The notes under the pieces are model-generated. The model made no database searches, was not told the origin of the DNA, and saw only the letters and a program-made list of their open reading frames with translations. Made by a program: the position numbers and the translations under genes. From CAYWMD01 sp964458575 (GTDB lineage: Bacteria; Verrucomicrobiota; Verrucomicrobiia; Limisphaerales; JADLHS01): DNA of 64,000 nt. Every line of letters starts with the position of its first letter. Position 1 is the stretch's first letter. The stretch lies in contig CAYWMD010000007.1 of assembly GCA_964458575.1 (NCBI GenBank), positions 1 to 64,000 of the forward strand, in the 5' to 3' direction. Positions 52,201 to 59,252 of the stretch are shown piece after piece.

Positions 52201-52732
52201 GGACGACGCGCATCCCGCGTCCGCCGCCGCCGAAAGCGGCCTTGATGATGAGCGGGAAGCCGATTTGTTTGGCGACCTTCAGCGCTTCATCACGATCTGA
52301 AACCGGGTCCTGGGTTCCGGGCAATGTAGGCACGCCGACTTTTTCCGCCACGGCGCGCGCGGCGGTTTTGTCTCCCATCATGCGGAGCAATTTCGGGCTC
52401 GGGCCAACAAAGGTGATGCCCGCGTCGGCGCAGGCCTGGGCAAACTCGGCGTTCTCGGACAGGAAGCCGTAGCCGGGATGAATGAGTTCCACGCCCTTCT
52501 CCTTCGCGAGGGCCACGATGCCCTCGATGTCGAGATACGCGCCGACCGGACCTTTGCCCACTCCGACGAGATAACCTTCATCCGCCTTGAATCGGTGGAT
52601 GCCGAAGCGGTCCTCCTGCGCGTAGATCGCGACGGTGCGGAGGCCGAGTTCGGTGGCCGATCGGAAAATGCGGATGGCGATCTCGCTGCGGTTGGCGGCG
52701 AGTAATTTTTTCGTCGTTAGAATCGTTTTCAA
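49259..52732 (-). CDS. pyc: Pyruvate carboxylase
   Basis: This single-chain enzyme of about 1157 residues makes oxaloacetate from pyruvate and bicarbonate. Domain order: biotin carboxylase (about 1-450; KLLAANRSEIAIRIFRSA, KAAFGGGGRGMRVV, FIEMNPRIQVEHTVTE), carboxyltransferase (about 540-850; DTTFRDAHQSLLATRVRTYD, FHTHDTSGISSAS), allosteric linker, and biotin carrier (SLEAMKMQTTVYAPVDG with the biotinyl Lys in AMKM). The start is unclear: no ATG lies near the expected N-terminus. TTG 52732 (KTILTTKKLLAANR follows) fits best, though the frame is open further upstream to 52789. It follows the thrS relic region on the same strand. Confidence 0.93.
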   Translation of the reverse strand: MKTILTTKKLLAANRSEIAIRIFRSATELGLRTVAIYAQEDRFGIHRFKADEGYLVGVGKGPVGAYLDIEGIVALAKEKGVELIHPGYGFLSENAEFAQACADAGITFVGPSPKLLRMMGDKTAARAVAEKVGVPTLPGTQDPVSDRDEALKVAKQIGFPLIIKAAFGGGGRGMRVVHKPSDLADLLDEARAEAGRAFGNPAVFLEKYIPHAKHIEVQIVGDQHGNVVHLHERDCSVQRRHQKVVEIAPSFGLSDAVRIALCDAAVKIAKEIRYNNAGTVEFLVDADTNDWFFIEMNPRIQVEHTVTEVITNIDLVRSQILIAQGFSMFEPEVGMPPQEEIPRNGYAIQCRVTTEDPENKFAPDYGRILTYRSAGGFGLRLDGGMGFAGAVITPFYDSMLVKVTTSGRTFDIAIQRMARALSEFRIRGVKTNIPFLENVIHHEKFASGRATTTLIDTTPDLFKFKARKDRATKLLAFLGETIVNGNPQAKGYMPKALPVPVVPAYDPKQAPPEGTRQLLLKLGAKKFAEWTLKQKELLVTDTTFRDAHQSLLATRVRTYDMEHVAAALARRAPELFSVEIWGGAKFDTSMRFLHEDPWIRLRKLRARIPNICFQMLFRGSNAVGYSNYPDNVVAGFLKHAAANGIDIFRIFDSLNYLPNLKVAMETVQETHAICEGAICYTGDILDPKRTKYSLKYYLKLAKELEKMGAHILGIKDMAGLCKPFAAKALVEALKDEVGMPIHFHTHDTSGISSASVLQASDAEVDVVDLAIASMSGSTSQPCMNSIVASLKGAKRDTGLDLEALNEFSNYWELVREFYAPFDTSPKSGSANVYVHEMPGGQYTNLKEQAASMGLLARWPEIEQTYADVNQLFGDIVKVTPSSKVVGDMTMFMITRGLKPADVLELEPGSTPFPESVIDMLQGGLGQPMGGWPKKLQKVVLGDRKPYTVRPGARFKPLNLEKIRTELTSKLKREATEDDVYSHLMYPEVFNTYAKIANSYGDLSVLPSPAFFYGMKPGDEITVDLEAGKTLFIRLMNISPADPEGKRVVSFELNGVARQTVVVDRSVQPKVKSRPKVDSNDPRQVGAPIPGVITALSVSAGYQVSKGDKILSLEAMKMQTTVYAPVDGIVAEIAVKTGDTVEAKDLLVKLGAKAARRR

Positions 52733-52826
52733 AATGTTTGGCTCAACAAAATCATCCCGGTCAATCGACCGGGGCGGTCTCCGGCACAAAAATTGGCACG
52801 GCTGAATTGCATTCTTCGCGGTACTT

Positions 52827-53005
52827 CATCGGTTCGCGATCAATTCGCCGACCATGCAGGAGTATTTCTCCGTGAAAAGGTAGCCAAATCGCTCCCTGAT
52901 GTCCGCCAAAATCTTCGCTGCGACTTCCCCCTTCGGCTTTGCGCCTTGCGGGCCGCCGTGGTGGAGGCGCACGCAGACGTTGCCGGCTTCCATGTCGTAA
53001 CCGCA
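52827..53005 (-). pseudogene. Relic C of the thrS 3-prime end
   Basis: On the minus strand the frame reads DMEAGNVCVRLHHGGPQGAK and then PKGEVAAKILADIRER, nearly the same as the C-terminus of the intact ThrS (DMEAGNVSVRLHHGGPQGAK, PKAEVIAKILAAIKER). The end differs: the frame runs on for about 20 codons to TGA at 52827. Only about 38 codons are preserved. Similarity fades at about 53005, 30 bp from the stop of the secreted-propeller gene. It is the shortest of three such relics. The rest of 52733-53034 holds no gene. Confidence 0.8.
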
Positions 53006-53034
53006 GCTTGCTCGGTGCGGATTAGAGACGCCGC

Positions 53035-55485
53035 TCAGTCATAAGTGAGCACAGCGGTCGCGGTCGTATCTTGGTCGGCTACCAGGCGCAGCCAATACGC
53101 GCCGAAGGCATCGGGAAACTTGTGCTCCAATGTTTTGCCGGGTTTGACCGCCAGCGCGACGAATTCGTGCCATTGCCCTGTGCCAGTGAAATCCGCCTCC
53201 ACCTTGAACGTGACCGTTTCCCTGCTGGTGTGCGAAAGCGTCAGGCGCTTATGGTCGTAGCCAGTGGCCAGGTAGGCGTCGCTCGCTTCCTTCGCCTTGA
53301 CCGCCGAGTCTTTCCACGGACCGCCAACACCGCGCGGTTTGCCGAACTGCCAGAGATCATCCACGGCACCGACCCACAGGGCACACTGGCCGTCATCGCT
53401 GCGGATGATGTGTTCGCTCCGCGCGTCGGCAGCGATCCCGCTCAAAACCAGCAACCCGCGATAGCTCGCAAAGTCGTGGATGCGGCAGTTGTGCGTGGTC
53501 ACGGGGCGGAGCTTGATGAAGCCGCCGGCGTTGGCGGCGGGCAATTCGTAGAACGTGCCGCCCACATTGAGCAGGTTGCGTTCGGTGCACACTTCACGGC
53601 AAAGACGGGCATTCCCAAATTCCCCTGGCGGTTCCAGCGCTGGCTCACCCTTCGGCAACCGCCAACGATGGCCGCTTTCATCCACGTAGAGAAACGAGGC
53701 TGCGTCCGCCGTGATGAGCGGGGCGGCGATGGCAACGTTCTTCCGCATCCACGCCGCGACGGCGGGGTCATCCACGCGCCGCAGTTTCAAATCAACGTCA
53801 AGGTCGTAGCAGTTTGTTTCGCCGGCGGGGCCCAGCGGCAGGAAGCGCAGGCATTTGGAATTTTCACCGCGGGCGTGCAGCAATCCGGCGCTCCCTGATT
53901 TGTCGGCAGGTGTCGCAATTTCGGTGAAGATGGGTGCCGCCTCGGCGGGCCGCCGGTCTTCAGCGCGGGAGTGGAAGAATGCGGTGACCTTCGTCGCGCT
54001 GCGGTCGGGCGTGAGGCGAATCCACGCGCCGGTTTCCTTCGCGGAAAATTCCAACCAGGCGCTGCCCTGCGGGGGAACGGACACCTTGCGCAGGTTCGTC
54101 CAGCGACCGTCGCCCTTTACGTCCACTTCCAGCGTGAAGGAAACTTTCTCGGTGCTGTCGTGCGCCAGATGCAGCGAGCGATGCGCGAAGCCGGAGAACA
54201 GAAACGACTCGCTGGGGACGCCGCCCTTTACGTCGTCATTCAGCCAGACCGCGCCGCGGCCGAGCGCCGGACCGAATGAATCCAGTTCTTCCGGCTCGAC
54301 GAACCAGAGATTCGACTGTGATTGGTCGGGGCCGGCGAGTTTGCCCTTCAGCCGGTCTTTGTTGAGGAATTCGGATTTGGCCGTGTCGTCACAGCCGAAG
54401 ACAACCCGGTCGTTCCAGCGACAGAAATCGCCGATGACTTTTAAATACGTCGAGCGCGGCGCGAGGCCGGCGCTGTTCGTGGCGGAAAAGGTCTTCGGAA
54501 ATTTCCAGAACTCGCCGTGCATCGTCATCAGCAGCGAGTCCGCTCCGATATCGCGAATACGCGGCCATTCGGTGTTCCAGCCGTGCGCGCCGTCGTAACC
54601 ATGCGACGCCTTGGGCAGCCGGTAGGAGTGCCAGTCGTTCTTTTCGCGCAGCATCAGGATGAGCGAGCGATTGTCCCAACCAATGCTCCAAAGGCGGTCG
54701 TCGCCGGGCGGATTGCCGGCGATGTCGCCCGGACCGGTGACGTCGGTGAACTGATTCCGGCGGACGACGGTCCACTGGTTGGCTTTGCCGTCCCATTCGG
54801 CAAGGACGCCGCTGGGCACCGTCGGATCCTGGCGAGCCTCGAGCGCGTGATCGCCATTGTTCGCATAGACATAGCAGCCTTGCGCGGAGTAAAAGCCTTT
54901 GCCGTGATAGCCGGGCAGGTTGGCGTGGCGGCCCTCCTTGCGCTGCTCGTCCGCCCAAAGTTCTTTCACGGCGAGCGAATGGACGTCCACCTCGTAAGTC
55001 CCTTCCTCCATCGTGGCGAAAACAATCTTGTTCGCCGGGTCGGTGAGATGCCGCGCGAGACCGGTCGGACGACCAAACATTTTTTCGTAGGGAATCACCC
55101 GCACCGTGCGATCCGCGCCGATGGCGTAAGGCCCGATGAAAAGCTGCTGTGATTCCCGGTGAATCATGCGATTGGCCGGAGTGCCGCCGATGCTTTCCGG
55201 ACGGATGATCTGCTCCAAGGCGGGCGTGATTTCGTAGAGCTTGTCGCTTGAGCCTTTCGGCGCGTGCGGAGCGTAGGTGATGGCCCAAAGGCGGCCCGCC
55301 CACGGGACCACTGCGCCGGTGCCGCACTCTGCCTCCTGGTTGAACATGGCCAAGTGCGGATAAATGCCGGAAATCTGGCGTAATTCTGTGGCAAGCAAAC
55401 CAAAGCACCCCGCCGCCCAGAAAACGAGCCCAACCACCAGTCCGATTAGGGTTTGCCTGGTATCACAACGCATTTCGGGCGGCAT
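53035..55485 (-). CDS. Large exported protein of unknown function, beta-propeller-like N-half
   Basis: The 816-residue product starts with an export signal (TLIGLVVGLVFWAAGCFGLLATE); a Cys in it could make it a lipoprotein. The N-terminal half has repeated strand-rich units with Trp and Asp (GAVVPWAGRLWAITYAPHAP, VFATMEEGTYEVDVHSL, GDDRLWSIGWDNRSLILML), which suggests a propeller. Two related beta-sandwich segments later read FSGFAHRSLHLAHDSTEKVSF and ATGYDHKRLTLSHTSRETVTF. No enzyme motif is recognised. ATG 55485 lies one base after the stop codon of thrS relic B, and the gene is followed by relic C, so it is one of three genes set between thrS 3-prime fragments. Confidence 0.6.
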   Translation of the reverse strand: MPPEMRCDTRQTLIGLVVGLVFWAAGCFGLLATELRQISGIYPHLAMFNQEAECGTGAVVPWAGRLWAITYAPHAPKGSSDKLYEITPALEQIIRPESIGGTPANRMIHRESQQLFIGPYAIGADRTVRVIPYEKMFGRPTGLARHLTDPANKIVFATMEEGTYEVDVHSLAVKELWADEQRKEGRHANLPGYHGKGFYSAQGCYVYANNGDHALEARQDPTVPSGVLAEWDGKANQWTVVRRNQFTDVTGPGDIAGNPPGDDRLWSIGWDNRSLILMLREKNDWHSYRLPKASHGYDGAHGWNTEWPRIRDIGADSLLMTMHGEFWKFPKTFSATNSAGLAPRSTYLKVIGDFCRWNDRVVFGCDDTAKSEFLNKDRLKGKLAGPDQSQSNLWFVEPEELDSFGPALGRGAVWLNDDVKGGVPSESFLFSGFAHRSLHLAHDSTEKVSFTLEVDVKGDGRWTNLRKVSVPPQGSAWLEFSAKETGAWIRLTPDRSATKVTAFFHSRAEDRRPAEAAPIFTEIATPADKSGSAGLLHARGENSKCLRFLPLGPAGETNCYDLDVDLKLRRVDDPAVAAWMRKNVAIAAPLITADAASFLYVDESGHRWRLPKGEPALEPPGEFGNARLCREVCTERNLLNVGGTFYELPAANAGGFIKLRPVTTHNCRIHDFASYRGLLVLSGIAADARSEHIIRSDDGQCALWVGAVDDLWQFGKPRGVGGPWKDSAVKAKEASDAYLATGYDHKRLTLSHTSRETVTFKVEADFTGTGQWHEFVALAVKPGKTLEHKFPDAFGAYWLRLVADQDTTATAVLTYD

Positions 55486-55486
55486 G

Positions 55487-55817
55487 TTATCCGTTTCGCT
55501 CACTAAAATCCGCCAGAATCTTCGCGATGACGTCCGCCTTCGGCTTCGCGCCCTGCGGCCCGCCGTGGTGGAGACGCACGGAGACGTTGCCGGCTTCCAT
55601 GTCCTTGCCGCCGATGATGAGCATCGTATGGACGCGCAATTGTTCGGCGTTGGAAATCTTCGCCTTGAACGGCGTAGCACTGAAGTCGGAATCCACGCGC
55701 CCATGTTCGCGCGGAGTTCGTGCACGATGGGTTGGGCGCAGTTAATCAGCGCCGCGTCATCGTTCAGCGTGACGACGGTCCTTTGCGGGTACGCGCCAAA
55801 GCGGGATGTTGCCGGCT
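55487..55817 (-). pseudogene. Relic B of the thrS 3-prime end
   Basis: The last 69 codons (DSDFSATPFKAKISNAEQLR, then VHTMLIIGGKDMEAGNVSVR and so on, ending SERNG and TAA at 55487) are close to 88 percent identical to the ThrS C-terminus by my count. Similarity continues upstream to about 55817 at the DNA level, but a 1-bp deletion near 55704 and further changes break the frame. No 5-prime part of thrS is present. The fragment begins about 40 bp after the stop of the radical SAM gene. Confidence 0.88.
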
Positions 55818-55857
55818 CAGGTGCGAATTGGCCATACCGACGCCGGCCAGCGTCCAG

Positions 55858-57414
55858 TCATGCGGTAGCCGGGGGACGCGAAATCGTCGCTGCGGTTCTG
55901 AGGGGGGCGTCCAACCCCGAATCGAGCATGCGGGCCGGCAGTTCCGGTTTCCGATTCAAGGTCCGTCGCCGGAACGGGCTGCTCAAGAGGCGGAGAATGT
56001 CGGTGAACTTCATGTGCCGGCCCAACGTGCGGAGAAGTTTGAAGGTCTGGATGGGGCGGAAGAAGATGCGCTGCGCAAAGAGCAGCGCATAACCTTTTTG
56101 CCGTGCCCGGTTGACGGTTTCACTTGGAAGGACGGTTGGGTCAATGTCGGAACACTTGAACCATTTGTGCCAGTCCCGGTCATCATCAATGATGCCGCGA
56201 TCAAGATATTCCTGCCACAAGGGAGTGCCGCGATAAACACACAGCCGGTTGAAGCCAAAGGTGTCGAGTTTAAGCCGCGCGCAAAACCGAAAGCTCTCCA
56301 GGATGTCCTCGACGGTTTCACCGGGCGAGCCGACGAGGAAAAATCCGTGCGCCCGCTCGATGCCGCAACGCTTGGCTTCGCTGACCGCCTGTTCGATTTG
56401 TTCCAGCGTCTGCCGTTTGTCGAGCCGGTCCAGGATTTTCTGCGTGCCAGCTTCCACGCCGAACGCCAGGAAATTGCAGTTCGCCTTGCCCATGATGGGA
56501 AGTTGATCCACCGCCACCGAGTCCACGCGGCCTTCGCAGCCCCATTTGAACTGAAGTTTGTGGTCAATGATGTTCTGGCAAATTGTGCTGATGCGGTCGC
56601 GCTTCAGCAGGAAATGGTCGTCGGTCAGATAAATCGAACGATAACCCATTTCGTTGAGTTGCTTCATTTCCCCAAGGACGTGCTCCGGCGAACGGAAGCG
56701 CCATTTGCCGTTGGTCAGCGCCGGTATGTCGCAATAGATGCAGGTGTACGGACAACCCCGCGACGTCTGCATCGTGCAAAATTTTTCGAGCGACAACACC
56801 GCCGGCACGTCGAGCGGCAGCGATTCGATGTAATCAATCGGGAGGGTCGTCCGGTCGGGATACGGGAACTGATTCAAATCCTTGATGATCGGGCGGGGGA
56901 TGTTCTTGACGATTTTTTCGCCGTCCCGCCAGATCAGACCAGCGACCTTGCCCGGGGTCGCGAGATTATTCAAATAGTCCGGCAACAACTCCTCACCCTC
57001 GCCGACGCCCACGGCGTCCATGTCGGGGCAATCCTTCAAAATCCGCTCCTGATTCATCGTGGCGAATACACCGCCGCAAATGACCGGCAAGTCCGGCATC
57101 ACGTCCTTGACCACGCGCGCCATGCTCTTCACGCCGGGATAAGTGGTCGTGGACAGGAACGAGAGCGCCACCACGTCCGGCGGGTCGTCGCGCAAAGCCT
57201 GGGCGATGTCCGGTTCCTTCATCTTCGGGTGACAGGTGTCGAACATCCGCACCTGATGTCCGTGCTGACGCAGAACGGGCGCGAGGGTTTCGATGCCCAA
57301 TGGCGGAAAACCCATGATCTTGATCCGCTGGTCGCCGGGCTTTGATCCGCCCAGATCTTCCGGCAACAGCCGGTAGAAATTCTCGTCGTTCACCCAAATG
57401 AGGAATACTTTCAC
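55858..57414 (-). CDS. B12-binding radical SAM protein
   Basis: The 518-residue protein has an N-terminal cobalamin-binding-like Rossmann domain (about 1-150; MGFPPLGIETLAPVLRQHGH, PDVVALSFLSTTTYPGV, PVICGGVFATM) and a radical SAM barrel. The cluster motif is TSRGCPYTCIYCDIP (CxxxCxxC, about 215-223), with VEAGTQKILDRLDKRQT and GFFLVGSPGETVEDI as later family strands. Such proteins cleave S-adenosylmethionine to a radical and often methylate or rearrange natural products or lipids; the reaction here is not known. A DxHxxGxH motif is not obvious, so B12 binding may be weak or absent. It lies between thrS relics A and B. Confidence 0.82.
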   Translation of the reverse strand: MKVFLIWVNDENFYRLLPEDLGGSKPGDQRIKIMGFPPLGIETLAPVLRQHGHQVRMFDTCHPKMKEPDIAQALRDDPPDVVALSFLSTTTYPGVKSMARVVKDVMPDLPVICGGVFATMNQERILKDCPDMDAVGVGEGEELLPDYLNNLATPGKVAGLIWRDGEKIVKNIPRPIIKDLNQFPYPDRTTLPIDYIESLPLDVPAVLSLEKFCTMQTSRGCPYTCIYCDIPALTNGKWRFRSPEHVLGEMKQLNEMGYRSIYLTDDHFLLKRDRISTICQNIIDHKLQFKWGCEGRVDSVAVDQLPIMGKANCNFLAFGVEAGTQKILDRLDKRQTLEQIEQAVSEAKRCGIERAHGFFLVGSPGETVEDILESFRFCARLKLDTFGFNRLCVYRGTPLWQEYLDRGIIDDDRDWHKWFKCSDIDPTVLPSETVNRARQKGYALLFAQRIFFRPIQTFKLLRTLGRHMKFTDILRLLSSPFRRRTLNRKPELPARMLDSGLDAPLRTAATISRPPATA

Positions 57415-57726
57415 GGGAGGGACCTTTCTGAAATCGGCGGGTTGCCCCTGGCGGGGTTTGGTCGCACCGACGCGGGCCTGAACAAGTGCGCCGAAACACT
57501 TGCCCGGGCCGGTCCGCGGGTTGTCGCGATTGATTTAATTGGCGTGCGTTTAACCGCAATGCCTGCACCCACTGGCTTTTAGACCCGCCACTTGGAAAGC
57601 GTAAAAGCGCCCACTACTGGATTGACTGGACGCACTCTCAGGCTTGCCCGGCCGAGTTGCAACCATATTCGCGCGAAATTCTTTGCGAAACTCTTCCCAG
57701 AGGCGAACGAAACCTCTCGCTTCAAG
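57415..57726. other. 312-bp region without a recognised gene
   Basis: This lies between thrS relic A and the radical SAM gene on the minus strand and should hold the promoter of the latter. The middle is somewhat AT-rich. I see no palindrome, no repeat family shared with other sites and no clear promoter boxes. Confidence 0.4.
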
Positions 57727-58262
57727 TTAGGCCCGCCGTTCTTTTATGCTCGCCAGAATGTCCGCCACCACTTCGCTCTTGGACTTTGCGCCGACGTTGC
57801 CTTTGCCGTGCAGACGGACGCTGACGGCGCCGGCTTTCATATCGCGCGCGCCGATCACCAGCATCGTGTGGACTTTGGCCTGCTCGGCGTTGGCGATCTT
57901 GGCTTTCATCGGGTCGCTGCCGTAATCGCCGGTGGCGCGGACCTGCTGGCCGCGCAGTTCATTCACGATTTGCTTCGCGTAATTGAGCAACGGCTCGTCC
58001 TCGCCAATCGTGATGACACGGACTTGTTCCAGCGCGAGCCAGAGCGGGAAGTTGCCCGCGTAATGCTCGATGAGGAAGCCGATGAACCGCTCGTGCGTCC
58101 CAAGCGGCGCACGATGGATGCAGAGCGGCGTCTTGTTAGAATTGTCCTTGTCGCGACAGGTAAGGCCGAAGCCCTTGCGGACGGCCAACAGACGGCACGG
58201 CGAAGTCCACCTGGTTCGTGGCGACCTTGATGTAGTTGATGCGGATTCCCTTTGAGATGAGA
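57727..58262 (-). pseudogene. Relic A of a thrS 3-prime end, diverged
   Basis: Reading toward 57727 the fragment gives ISKGIRINYIKVATNQVDFA, then after a frameshift caused by about 16 extra bases near 58180-58197, CRDKDNSNKTPLCIHRAPLG, THERFIGFLIEHYAGNFPLW and on to SEVVADILASIKERRA with TAA at 57727. This corresponds to the last 175 or so codons of thrS. It is clearly less similar to the resident thrS than relic B: RGQQVRATGDYGSDPMKAKI stands for RAYMVRVDSDFSATPFKAKI. So it is not a recent copy of the neighbouring gene. It begins 15 bp after the stop of the gene at 58277. Confidence 0.85.
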
Positions 58263-58276
58263 GCGTGGGCCGGGCT

Positions 58277-59119
58277 TCAGGCAGGCGAATCCAGCTTCGG
58301 ATCAACCGCCCATTTGCATTTGTGCCATTCCCAGAGATCGTGATCTGCCACGTAGGGAATGTCGCTGGATTTTTGGACCACGCTGATGGTTTTCATTCGG
58401 CGGGCGAACTCCGGAGGCATCGGGATACCGCGCAGCAGGATTCGCGTTTTGCGCGATGGCAATTTCCCGTTCGCATCGTAACAAGCGATTAACCGCCCCA
58501 AACCATTCGGCCAGACTTGACGATAGAACCGCCACTCGGATAACGCCCGCGCCACCGATTCCGGTGTCACTTTTTCCACGGGCAAATCCAGCAGCAATAC
58601 GACACGTCCGTAATCGGGCGACCGATCAAAGCCTACCGGCCCGCCGATGTAAGCAACCATTTCTTTGATCCGCTTCAACTTCGGTGTTCGGGCAACAAAT
58701 CCTTTTTCTGACAAGGCAATGGCACAAACATCGCCCAATTCGCTGGGAAGCAGTTTTGGTTTTGTCGCGGGGCGCGGTGTTGGTGCTTTGCCGCCGAGTT
58801 TGTCGCGCAATTTCGCGAGCGCTTCCAGGTCGAAGGGATAATCTTCTGGGTCACGATTCGGATGCTCGCACCATGCGATGGCTTTGAGCGCGGTCTCGCG
58901 GACGGTGTCCGTGACTTTGCCCGCTTCAAGTTGCACGGCGGCGAGGGCGATGTAGATCGTGCGCTTGTCGTCAGCATCCCGCAGTTCTTTGACAAACTCC
59001 TTTTTGACCCGCTTGAGAGCAGCGTCCGGTTTGTCACCGGCCTTGATGCGTTCGTGATACGCATCGCGGGCATCGCACGCCAGGTCATTGCCAAAAATGT
59101 CTTCAGACCAAGTTCCCAT
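58277..59119 (-). CDS. DUF4259-like N-terminus protein of unknown function
   Basis: The 280-residue soluble protein starts MGTWSEDIFGNDLACDARDA, which matches the DUF4259 type of start (MGTWG-x-x-I/F-x-N-D-x-A-x-D) seen in small proteins of toxin-immunity neighbourhoods. The helical first 110 residues are followed by a Pro-rich linker (GGKAPTPRPATKPK) and a second domain with LGDVCAIALSEKGFVAR, YGRVVLLLDLPVEKVT and LGRLIACYDANGKLPS. No catalytic motif is seen. An immunity-like role is only a guess. It sits between the intact thrS (133 bp upstream) and relic A. Confidence 0.55.
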   Translation of the reverse strand: MGTWSEDIFGNDLACDARDAYHERIKAGDKPDAALKRVKKEFVKELRDADDKRTIYIALAAVQLEAGKVTDTVRETALKAIAWCEHPNRDPEDYPFDLEALAKLRDKLGGKAPTPRPATKPKLLPSELGDVCAIALSEKGFVARTPKLKRIKEMVAYIGGPVGFDRSPDYGRVVLLLDLPVEKVTPESVARALSEWRFYRQVWPNGLGRLIACYDANGKLPSRKTRILLRGIPMPPEFARRMKTISVVQKSSDIPYVADHDLWEWHKCKWAVDPKLDSPA

Positions 59120-59252
59120 ATCGTAAGCTTACAACGTCAAATCCGCATATCGCAACCTTCGGAACGAATCGCTCGTAACGCGGGTGGCGCTTATGCCTGA
59201 GGTCTTTTGCCGCCTCTCGGCTTCTCCGTGAATGAGGCGTTGCGCACCATTG

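Noticed and set aside
55487..55725. Upstream extension of the secreted-protein frame through relic B
   Set aside because: The frame is open but its translation there is the out-of-frame shadow of thrS; ATG 55485 starts a proper signal peptide.
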